Of a stretch of DNA of 64,000 nt, positions 56,066 to 64,000 are shown in pieces (within the stretch, counting starts at the first letter, position 1; each line of letters starts with the position of its first letter). This DNA is from Haliclona indistincta (taxonomy: Eukaryota > Porifera > Demospongiae > Haplosclerida > Chalinidae). The stretch spans positions 17,955,752 through 18,019,751 of the forward strand of contig OZ024783.1 in assembly GCA_964017065.1 (NCBI GenBank), read 5' to 3'. A program made the translations under genes and the position numbers. Under the pieces are notes generated by a model. It searched no databases. It had not been told where the DNA came from and saw nothing but the letters and a program-made list of their open reading frames with translations.

Positions 56066-56593
56066 CAGGTGCAAATTCCAATTAAGACTTATAAGGATTC
56101 ATTAGTGTTACGTAACTTTATTACACGAAAAGCCCAAGAAAGTGCAACTAAAGTCACCAGACCCTCTCTCGCGATAGGCGAGGGTGTGGTCTGGGGACGA
56201 GACTAGGAAGCGTCGGTCTTCAAACGGCTAGGTCTTCGCTCGTATGATAATACTTGGCCTAAAACTATTTCTTACTCATAGGTCATGCACTCCTGCGTGT
56301 TATCATGTTCATCCGAGAGCAGTAGACGCAGTAATGTTAAAAATATAGTGCAAAACATCTTGAAAGTACTACTTTGCAAAACGGTGGCACGTTTTCGTTT
56401 TTACAGCGATAGGGCAAATTTAAGAACATCTACCACTAGGTCAGACATCCAGGAGCGTATTCTGAAGGTTTCACTCTTGTCGTACATAAACTACTCTCTT
56501 GAGAGGTATTTTTGTTGACCGTCATAATGACCATGTTAATATACAATAATTTCATTCTGATATATAGATAAAGTATAGCTGTGTCTGAAGTAG

Positions 56594-56890
56594 TTGTTTT
56601 TCCTGGGTAAATTGGAGTCCCACCATCCAGGAAGACCTTGTGGGCCATGTTTCTTGTGTAGTAAGATGCAGGGAAGATACTGTCACTTGAATACATTAGA
56701 AGAACAACATCAGGAGTTTTTTCAGCGCTACTCAACCATCCTAGGTGATAGCTGCATGTGCCGTGCGCATAGAATGGAGGCAGTGTTGCATATGAATGAT
56801 GCTCACTATAATTTTTATTCCAAAGTGGAAAAGAAATCATTAATAGTGACGGGCCAGACCAACAGCTTGTCAGCCGTACACAAGGCATAG
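56594..56890 (+). pseudogene. cysteine/histidine-rich transposon-associated frame
   Basis: 98 aa including HHPGRPCGPCFLCSKMQGRY then CHLNTLEEQHQEFF and GDSCMCRAHRMEA. The Cys/His spacing suggests a zinc-binding module like those in DNA-transposon proteins. It lies within the 2.5-kb element and is short and isolated, probably a remnant of that element's own protein. Family not recognised. Confidence 0.5.
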
Positions 56891-58409
56891 CCCTGATGCC
56901 ATAACACCTAACTGAGCACACAGAATTTATTGCTACAGTGATGACAGATGATGTATTGTGCAAAGCATGCTATGATAGGCATTTAACAATATTAAACTTT
57001 AATAGCATTAGCCATAGCGAATCTAAAGAAGCTTGGAGTACATGATGACAATCTGGAGCATGAAAGCAAAGGATGAGGTCACTAAACACCTTACCAAATC
57101 AGTTTTGAGTACTGTACTTTTTGTTGCAAAGAACTTGCAGCAATATAGAGCTGGAATGCATAAAAGGACCAATTGTACGCATAAAACAGTGGCACACTTT
57201 TGTTTTTACACACCTATACCGCAATGAACTACACCAAATTGTAGCTAAATGCCTGTTCTATAACACTACTAGGTTATATAGGGTGTCTGGTTTACCTCTG
57301 TGAAGTGAAGCGCCCTCAAAGCGCAAACCGACAATAGCAAATAGTAGACAGGACTCAGTTGAGATCGCTGTATTTCATATCTACAACACGCTGTCATCAT
57401 CGAGACTCCGCTAAACAATAACTATAACAGTTAGTAAGCAATAGAACGCCAATTTAGCCAACAGTTCAGGAGACAACAGCTGTAATGGCCAAGTTTCCTA
57501 ACACGACTAGCATTCCTCCATCTTCTCCAAGGCCGCGGGGCAACGCCTACTTCCGTTGCAAAACAAATCTAGTAAATTTGGACCCTTTGCGTTTCGCCTG
57601 CATTGGCGGGACTGTTGGCGGTGGAATTGGCGCGGCTCTTCTTGGCATACTGTTCCCTCCGAGTCTAATTTTGACGGTACCTAGCCTGCAGTAGCAACTG
57701 TCGGTACCATTTCGATCAAGTCTGCAGACGAAGAAATACTAGGTCGCTGCAACGACAAAATCAGTAGTGCCGAGAAAAACATTGCAAACGAGAACCGAAG
57801 AATATCAGAAACAAATCGAAGGATTTCCAGCATCGAAGGAGATGTGTATGCTTTAAAAATAAAAGCGAATACTCTCCACGCTGAAATCGGAGAGAAGCGA
57901 GAGGCAATTGTTTTCTTTCAAAAAGCCACAACATTCATGGGGAAATTGATTGTAGCGGTCAATGGAGGCAAGAACGATACAGATTTGCTGCACACCATAC
58001 TATCTGAAGCTAACAAAGAAGAGGAGTACGAGATACTGAGAGATGACGGTTGCAGGGTGATTGTAAACTCATTTGCAGACGCTTGGAAGGAAGTGGAATG
58101 CAAAGTGCCGAGAAAAACATTGAAAAGTTTGGATTCTTGAGCATCAAATCAGCTTGACTGACAAGTAACTAATAGTATTGCAGTAGATGCGTGAACAGAT
58201 TTGGAAAAATTAATATAATCTGTATTATCCTAAGACGTCATTATTTTAGTACGCGCAGCGAATTAGCTAGTCACGTGACAATAATCATGATTTCACTACA
58301 GGTGTTGACAAACTAAGCAACAGCTATTGACATTACAACAAGAAACACACTCACTACGGACTCTAGCCTGGGTATCTACTACATATCTATAATCGTTACA
58401 AAACTATAG

Positions 58410-59744
58410 CTATTTCCCAGGTATACTTTGAGCTTGCAGTTTAGCAACTTCTTCAGCGGAAGCAAACTCCTTCTCCTTGATTTTCTCTTGCTCATCTTTT
58501 AGCTCAATGCCAAATTGACTGGCAAGGTCACGAACATTTTCCCTAGCTTGCTCGTTAGTGGGATTTTCAGTGAGGTAGCTGTAGAGATCCTTCTGCGTTA
58601 CTTTGATCTCGTCCATGTACGTACCACACACATCATCGAGGGCAACCCACTGTCCATAATATTCAACTGCTTCTTGTAGGAAGTATGGATCTTTCCAAAA
58701 CTCAAGACGATCACTCTTGGGCATCTCAAGGGCAGTGGCAATCAATTCTTGCATTCTTTCCTGAGCTAGCTGTTCGCAGTGTACTTGAACTTGTTTCCAG
58801 AATAAAGCCGCTTTCATCATGACAGCAGACAGCTTTTGGAGTCCTCCCATTGCACTGTGCAGTGCTCCTATGGCAGCATTAGTAAGCTCTGTATCATCCT
58901 TGCATTGTGCCAGTCTGGTAGTAAAATCAGCAATGTCTTGCAAAGCTTTGCTTCTCTCTTGGCGTAGCTTACTCATTTCTTCAAGTTTCTGGATTTGAAT
59001 TTGGCGCATTTTCTCAGCCTCTATTTTATCACCTTCGGTATCAAATAATTCCACACCAGCAAAACCATTAACCAATTGCTTTATCGCGTTTATTCCTGAA
59101 TGGGCACTTCTTTCACATTCGATCTCTTGTTTTACAGCATCATCATGCTTCTTCTCAGCTTTCTCAAATTCTTCTTCTGCAATTGCCTTCTCCTCTCTTG
59201 CCTTTGCTTTCTGAGCCTCTAGCTTCTTTTCTTCTTCGGCGATTTCCTTTTTTTTCACTTCTTCTTTGCCTTTGGCTTTCATGGTCGATCCGAGGGCTTT
59301 CTCAACACGTTCAGACTCGGCATTGAAGTCGCTGTGCAATTCATCAGCAGCAGTAGCCATATCTTTGGCAACTTCAGCGACGGCCTTCATAGTTACAAGT
59401 GCCATCTTCTCAAATCCCCCAGTAAGAAATCCATATGTACTTTTAAGCCGAGCAAGTACGTTGTTAGAGGCGGTCTTGAAACGCGAAACCGTCACGGCGG
59501 ACTTGTCGCATAGCTTCGTTACATTCACTCCGATTTCACGAATCTCAATCTGCAGATCAGTGTGACCAGCTACTCCATTGTAGGCTACGCGAACAAACTT
59601 CCCGACTCGACCTAAATCTGTGACCAGCGTTGGAAGATCGATTGATCCTAGCAATATGGCCTTTTGTTTTAACACAAGTTGCGAATCGCTTGGAGGGATC
59701 TCTGTGATAGAAAATTCTTCTCCATTGATCTTGACTAATGCCAT
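58410..59744 (-). CDS. coiled-coil component 2, copy C (intact, 444 aa)
   Basis: Intronless reverse-strand ORF; start chosen at ATG 59744 (MALVKINGEEFS) by agreement with copy A, although the frame is open 22 codons further. Layout: N-terminal globular part ~1-100 (FVRVAYNGVAG, TVSRFKTAS, STYGFLTGGFEKMALVT); long charged coiled coil ~120-220 (KKEIAEEEKKLEAQKAKARE); short less polar segment ~225-245; second coiled coil ~245-300; then a conserved-looking helical domain (MGGLQKLSAVMMKAALFWKQ, VALDDVCGTYMDEI, YLTENPTNEQARENV). No signal peptide. It lies tail-to-tail with component 1 in both pairs, so the two are likely co-functional. A cytosolic two-part membrane-active complex is one hypothesis; cytoskeletal or scaffold roles are possible. 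Confidence 0.75.
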   Translation of the reverse strand: MALVKINGEEFSITEIPPSDSQLVLKQKAILLGSIDLPTLVTDLGRVGKFVRVAYNGVAGHTDLQIEIREIGVNVTKLCDKSAVTVSRFKTASNNVLARLKSTYGFLTGGFEKMALVTMKAVAEVAKDMATAADELHSDFNAESERVEKALGSTMKAKGKEEVKKKEIAEEEKKLEAQKAKAREEKAIAEEEFEKAEKKHDDAVKQEIECERSAHSGINAIKQLVNGFAGVELFDTEGDKIEAEKMRQIQIQKLEEMSKLRQERSKALQDIADFTTRLAQCKDDTELTNAAIGALHSAMGGLQKLSAVMMKAALFWKQVQVHCEQLAQERMQELIATALEMPKSDRLEFWKDPYFLQEAVEYYGQWVALDDVCGTYMDEIKVTQKDLYSYLTENPTNEQARENVRDLASQFGIELKDEQEKIKEKEFASAEEVAKLQAQSIPGK

Positions 59745-59879
59745 GCTTGTTATCTTGGTTGCAACTGAGAGACTACGTACTCCTCGATTGTACATCGATT
59801 TATATATCAAATTCAGTCGATATACCTAGTATTGTATATGGTGTCCGAGAGTTGCGTTACGTATCCGCATTATCTTAAT

Positions 59880-60195
59880 TTCGAAAACGGATTCACAAAA
59901 CGGATTCGCAAAATGGATTCGCAGTCAAATCAGATTCACAAAACGGATTCGCAATTATGGGTTCGCTGTCAAAACGAATTCACAAAACGGATTCGCAAAA
60001 TGGATTCGCTGTCAAATCGGATTCACAAAACGGATTCGCAATAATTATGGGTTCACTGTCAAATCGGCCGGATTCACAAAACGGATTCGCAATATGGATT
60101 CGCTGTCAAATCGGATTCACAAAACGGATTCGCAATAATTATGGGTTTGCGGTCAAAACGGATTCACAAACCGATTCGCAAAATGGATTCTATAT
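59880..60195. repeat. minisatellite, GGATTCACAAAACGGATTCG-type units
   Basis: Units of ~40 bp alternate GGATTCACAAAACGGATTCGC with AAAATGGATTCGCTGTCAAA, with some carrying an extra ATTATGGG. A second, shorter array at 62,385-62,492 lies on the far side of the long-TIR element. Frames through it are repeat artefacts. Confidence 0.9.
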
Positions 60196-60198
60196 TAT

Positions 60199-61646
60199 GA
60201 GCCTCTTTGTCTGCAATCGCAAAGTAGTTCAGCGCTGATCAATGACTGCACTCATGATGGATATTACATGTAGCATTGCTTGCTGATTTGACGAATTCAC
60301 TATAACCATCACTTTAGTCTAGGCCCTGACAAAGAATTGTATGCATTTAATTTAGGAGAGGATAACTCAACTGTTTTAGGGTAATTTGACCCCAAGGAAT
60401 AAGATGTGGTACGTGCCATAAACTATTGTCTATCCACTGCGAAATACCTGAAAATGACCACACCTTTTATCGGCAGTGTCTCTAAACAATAATTGGTTTA
60501 TCTTCTGCAAATAGATCCTCAGATCTAATAAAATTATCTGATTGGTCAATAACATATTATACTCTAAATCATTATTTTTCAGTATAAACCTATTTTCTAG
60601 CAACTGTTCTAAGATAATATGACCCTAAGGAATGTATTGGGATGTCATGACAAAACCAATATTATTTTACTGAAAAAATGGCTACAGCGCTAGCTTTTTC
60701 AGAATTGCATTTACATCTCTATTTTACTGACTGAGTTCAGTATTTTAAGATTCTGATGGTTCGAAAACAGTACAAGTACAGGGTATTACCAACAAAAAGA
60801 CACATTAATTATTTTATTAACTTGAGAAGTCACTTAAATATAAGCTTAGGCAGTATTTAGTATTACGTTCACGTTATTCAGTGATAGGGTTTTTGCAGGA
60901 TTCACCTCCTTTACATGTGCACTTGCAGTATTTGCAACACTGACTTGATTCCAGCTATCCTGCAGCGACTTATCCATTATTGTGGGCACATTTACCACAT
61001 GTACAAGGATCAGGAAGGTCTACAGGCTTGGAGGTAACAATACCAGGAACTATTAAATATAAAATGTGCCCACATAATTATTATCAACAAAATTAGTGAA
61101 ACCATACGACTCAGCGTTCATTTCTAAACCATCTTTAAGTGGGGCTTGTATCCATAGCTGTTGTTGATAATAATTATGCCCTTTCAATATGCTTTCTTGC
61201 ATTGGCTGACGTTCAGAGAATTTTCTCAAAGTCCATTTTGAGGAAATTAAGTTACTGTAGTTGTTAATGCATTTCTGAAAAAGCTGTAGCCATTTTTTCA
61301 GTAAAATTGGTTTTGGCACACATCCCAATACATTCCTTAGGGTCATACTACCTTAGAACAGTTGCTAGAAAATAGGTTACTAAATTAATGGTTAAGAATT
61401 AAGATAGAGCAAATTATTATTGTTAGTGACACTGCCGATAAAAATGGTGTGGTAATTTTCAGGTATTTCGCAGTGGATAGACAATTTGGCACATATCACA
61501 TCTTATTCCTTGCGGCCAAATTACCCTAAAACAGTTGAGTTATCCTCTCCTAAATTAAATGCGTACAAATCTTAGTCAGGGCCTCTACTACTAGTGCAGT
61601 CATTGATCAGCGCTGAACAACTTTGTGAGTGCAGACAAAGAGGCTT
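60199..61646. mobile_element. 1.45-kb long-inverted-repeat transposon
   Basis: The left arm (60,199 to ~60,712) and right arm (~61,266-61,646) are inverted copies. They start GCCTCTTTGTCTGCA and include TTCAGCGCTGATCAATGACT, GAGAGGATAACTCAACTGTT and CTATCCACTGCGAAATACCT. The central part has a reverse-strand Cys-rich stretch (around 60,895-61,015; C-T-C-G-K-C, C-C-K-Y-C-K-C) and a frame at 61,053-61,346 with WTLRKFSERQP, probably remnants of a transposase. Confidence 0.78.
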
Positions 61647-62191
61647 AGAATCAAATTTAACTTCTGGAATGCTCGGTTTACTCAAACACTGGAATACTCC
61701 TTGGAAGCCACACCCACTGTTTTGGTTGTTTGCCCAGCAACACTCAGTAGTGTGCTCATTGTTTCCAACTGACAATAGCTATACAAACTTGCTTGTGTGG
61801 TTAGTACATTCAACCGCAACTCAAACACTGCAAATTAAAGACTTCCCAGAATCTCGACTGGTAGTCAATATGCAGCACCTTCTACACGTCTTCATCACTC
61901 CTAGCAGCTGTCCCACTCCTAGCCCACTACCAGTATCCTTATTCTGCCGAGCTACATGTAGCTGTCCCTGACAGTCCTACACAGATCTGCAGATATCTGT
62001 TGGAATAGTAATTGTCATTATCATGTTGATTGCAATCAACATGATAATTCCCTATAGTCTTTACCAGGGAAGTATTGATAAGCCAAGTCTTTACCAGAAG
62101 ATCACTTGATATTCATTTGATTTAAAAAGGGTACACACACAGACTAGGTTTAAAATGATTTTGCAGTTTAGTATATTTAGATATAATCAAG

Positions 62192-62323
62192 TCAGGTCGT
62201 GATGGATTGTTGGATGCTGAAGAACTTGCTATAGTCCAGGAGCTGTGAGAGGTGAGGAGCGGCTCTGTGAGTCTTGATGTTGCTGAGGATGCGAAACAAC
62301 AGAGAACACTGCCGACTAAAATC
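62192..62323 (-). pseudogene. TUBGCP4: TUBGCP4 terminal exon, duplicate 3
   Basis: A third copy of the last exon (DFSRQCSLLFRILSNIKTHR, SITT then stop). It has a nine-base in-frame deletion relative to duplicate 2 (removing three of the LLLRL residues). The acceptor CAG has changed to CAA, leaving a shifted AAG. No other TUBGCP4 exon accompanies it. It lies just before component 1 copy D, repeating the arrangement at 35.8 and 42.7 kb. Confidence 0.8.
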
Positions 62324-62504
62324 TTGCAATTGGAAACACCATAGTGAAGTTCAGGTCACCCAGCCATGGACGTATTCGCATCTTATTTTCGAAAACGGAT
62401 ACGCAAAATGGATTCGCTGTCTAACTGAAACGGATTCACAAAACGGATTCGCAAAATGGATTCGCTGTCAAAACGGATTCACAAAACGGATTCGTGTGAT
62501 TGGT

Positions 62505-62980
62505 CACGTGCGTATTACGTGCACTTAGCTGACAACTGTTCGTGATCGTGAACTCGTCAAATTCATATCGTCGTTTCGCTAAAAATTAGTTCAAAAGGCA
62601 CATGCCAGGAGAATTTTACGACTGTTCGTGGGTGTTTTGATATCGGCACTGCTCACGTAAAAGTGCTAGGCGAGTGGAAGAAAGAAGAAAACGAAGATAA
62701 CGAAACTCGATTTCAGTTCACCGTTTTCAGGTTCGTCACCTTAGTAACAATTTAGAGTGATCTCCTTGCTACTGTAAGATAGGGCAACGCTAGAGAGCAG
62801 ATCTAAGTGTCTTCATCACCAGGCGAAATATCAGCGTTTGACTGAACGCTAATACTGTATTATTTATGCTAATACATTGCATGTAGCCGCCATTTTGTTT
62901 TCTTGGTCATCCATACTTAGGGAGGCACGGCCAGTAGTGCTGAGAACACAGGGAGGCACTACCGTACCTCCCTAATACAA
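62505..62980 (+). repeat. GGGAGGCAC repeat family, copy 3 (no GAAA expansion)
   Basis: Homologous to 39,235-39,905, with only AAGAAAGAAG at the place of the microsatellite. It ends in two GGGAGGCAC words (62,921 and 62,951) with complementary GTACCTCCCT. It directly abuts the conserved 5' flank of component 1 copy D. Confidence 0.7.
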
Positions 62981-63244
62981 TAAACTGCCAGCCTTTAAAA
63001 GACAAAGAGGTCCATCATACTAAAAGTACATCTTTTAGGAATATAATTATGCATGTACATGTATCTATGACACCATGTGGACAAGTTTGCATGGTATCCT
63101 ATCAAATTATACGCCTTGCACTGTACTAGCTATTCGTCATGCGAGAACGACGCATGCGTGAGATCAGATGAGAGGTAGGCGGGGCATTGTCGCAGGGCAG
63201 TTATATTAGGTACATTTGTAATGACATGCTCGGAAAGAGAAAGG

Positions 63245-64000
63245 ATGGCAAACGAGCAGCTGACTAACTTGAACGGCACTAACACCGGATTGGATATTGT
63301 GTCAAAGACAAAGTTATATCTGAGCAGTGATCCACAGTCGGCAGAGCGGTACTTGCAAAAGATTAAAGACAGCATTCCATTGCTGTTGACAAAACTTAAA
63401 GAGTACGAAAAAGAACGAGAAAGTGAAAGAAACGCGCTCATCGAAGAAGAAAAGCATCTAATGCGCCAAAAGGGAGAGAAAGAAAGGGAACTATCTGATC
63501 TGAGAGGTAAAATCCGATCGTACGAAGCAGAGCGAGCAAGATACAACGCTTTACTTGAGGACGCAAGATCAGACCTTAGTCGAGCAAACGACCAAAAAAG
63601 ATCCGCCGTGGAAGATATTGACGCGGCCATTGGCGGGACTGTTGGCGGTGGAATTGGCGCGGCTCTTCTTGGCATACTGTTCCCTCCGAGTCTAATTTTG
63701 ACGGTACCTGCAGTAGCAACTGCCGGTACCATTTCGATCAAGTCTGCAGACGAAGAAATAGGTCACTGCAACGCCAAAATCAGTAGTGCCGAGAACAACA
63801 TTGCAAACGAGAACCGAAGAATATCAGAAACAAATCGAAGGATTTCCAGCATCGAAGGAGATGTGTATGCTTTAAAAATAAAGGCGAATACTCTCCACGC
63901 TGAAATCGGAGAGAAGCGAGAGGCAATTGTTTTCTTTCAAAAAGCCGCAACATTCATGGGCAAACTGATTGTAGCGGTCAATGGAGGCAAGAACGATACA
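63245..64000 (+). CDS. coiled-coil/hydrophobic-hairpin component 1, copy D (open to window end)
   Basis: ATG 63245, 252 codons open through the end of the window, so the stop lies outside. Same layout as copy B: coiled coil, hydrophobic hairpin (IGAALLGILFPPSLILTVPA), second coiled coil (RISETNRRISSIEGDVY), and the start of the C-terminal block (FMGKLIVAVNGGKND). It is nearly identical to A and C and keeps the conserved 5' flank, so it is the best candidate for the expressed member of this subtype. By analogy with A and C, a reverse-strand component 2 would be expected ~200-250 bp after its stop. Confidence 0.8.
   Translation, partial: MANEQLTNLNGTNTGLDIVSKTKLYLSSDPQSAERYLQKIKDSIPLLLTKLKEYEKERESERNALIEEEKHLMRQKGEKERELSDLRGKIRSYEAERARYNALLEDARSDLSRANDQKRSAVEDIDAAIGGTVGGGIGAALLGILFPPSLILTVPAVATAGTISIKSADEEIGHCNAKISSAENNIANENRRISETNRRISSIEGDVYALKIKANTLHAEIGEKREAIVFFQKAATFMGKLIVAVNGGKNDT

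Larger units (their letters stand above)
55173..56205. mobile_element. MULE-like element carrying a RecQ-helicase fragment, 9-bp duplication
   Basis: ~60-bp terminal inverted repeats starting TAGTCTCGTCCCCAGACC, flanked by the direct repeat GGAAGCGTC (55,164-55,172 and 56,206-56,214). A 9-bp duplication is typical of Mutator-like elements. It contains the smaller related element at 55,285-55,718 and the helicase-like frame at 55,769-56,065, but no transposase. Confidence 0.82.
55080..57600. mobile_element. 2.5-kb TIR transposon inserted in copy C, CATT duplication
   Basis: Left end CAAACAAAACGCAAAGGGTC and right end (complement) CAGGCGAAACGCAAAGGGTC form imperfect ~26-bp inverted repeats. 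CATT is duplicated at 55,076-55,079 and 57,601-57,604. The intact paralogue D reads GCGGCCATTGGCGG there. It contains the nested elements at 55,173-56,205 and the cysteine-rich frame at 56,594. Superfamily not assigned. Confidence 0.85.
54696..58156 (+). pseudogene. coiled-coil component 1, copy C, split by a 2.5-kb transposon
   Basis: The 5' part, 54696-55079 (ATG, MANEQLTNL), covers the first coiled coil and stops at the exact start of the hydrophobic hairpin. The 3' part resumes at 57605 with the hairpin and runs to 58156. The insertion is flanked by CATT. The 3' part has further small lesions: five extra bases at ~57,682-57,690 before the alanine-rich hairpin end, three extra at ~57,737, and near 58,105 an insertion resembling an internal motif (GTGCCGAGAAAAACATT, also at 57,766). 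It pairs tail-to-tail with component 2 copy C, 254 bp away. Confidence 0.85.

Noticed and set aside
59832..60238. ORFs with repeating F-T-K-R-I-R-K-M-D-S units
   Set aside because: Frames through the 40-bp minisatellite; no conservation or start context.

Overview
The window is a piece of a compact, intron-rich animal genome. The GT-AG introns, very short exons, dense miniature inverted-repeat transposons (MITEs) and long CT or GA tracts fit a demosponge (Amphimedon-like); this is inferred from gene content and style, not from a marker gene. There are no operons or ribosome binding sites.

1-31,151 (+): 41 exons of a vault-PARP (PARP4)-like gene. They encode a PARP catalytic domain (H-Y-E triad visible), then VIT, then VWA. 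Unexpectedly, a copy of actin residues ~1-68 follows, including the DNase-I-binding loop and an intron at actin codon 41/42. The C-terminus adds polyproline, WH2 and tryptophan-containing acidic stretches like the tail of WASP-type actin nucleators. The 3' end is lost in a run of N at 31,152-31,174.

Intron 9 of that gene (3,495-17,363) is 13.9 kb. It holds a same-strand tandem array of intronless, secreted, cysteine-rich, fibrinogen-like genes: three intact (5,067; 9,258; 15,879), one frameshifted (7,270), and one reduced to its promoter and last codons (12,890-13,515). One carries a 116-bp MITE 11 bp before its ATG.

31,175-35,050, 41,173-42,108 and 54,696-64,000: a multicopy family of intronless coiled-coil proteins. 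Component 1 (~311 aa) has a glycine-rich hydrophobic hairpin between two coiled coils. Component 2 (~444 aa) lies tail-to-tail with it in two pairs. The design resembles alpha-helical two-part pore-forming proteins or apolipoprotein-L-like proteins. One solo component 1 and one component 2 are intact, another component 1 runs off the window, and the rest are broken by frameshifts or transposons.

35,771-51,942 (-): exons of gamma-tubulin complex component 4 (TUBGCP4). The first two exons are at 51.9-51.66 kb. The 3' end is present as partial duplicates at 44.6-42.65 kb and 40.4-35.77 kb, with a third terminal-exon copy at 62.3 kb. Roughly 450 central residues were not found. Each 3'-end copy lies close to a coiled-coil family member, so the unit appears segmentally duplicated. 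A LINE reverse-transcriptase fragment, a Ty3/gypsy pol fragment and many MITEs are inserted here.

52,117-53,646 (-): candidate 3' exons of an unidentified upstream gene.

Mobile DNA is a major theme. It includes three abutting TTAA-flanked MITEs, a fourth TTAA MITE with an empty paralogous site, two nested 9-bp-TSD MULE-like elements (one carrying a RecQ-helicase fragment) inside a 2.5-kb transposon inside a coiled-coil gene, and a MITE nested in another MITE. Intergenic and intronic stretches not listed separately showed only AT-rich sequence, short direct repeats or decayed repeat fragments. No tRNA, rRNA or CRISPR array was recognised.
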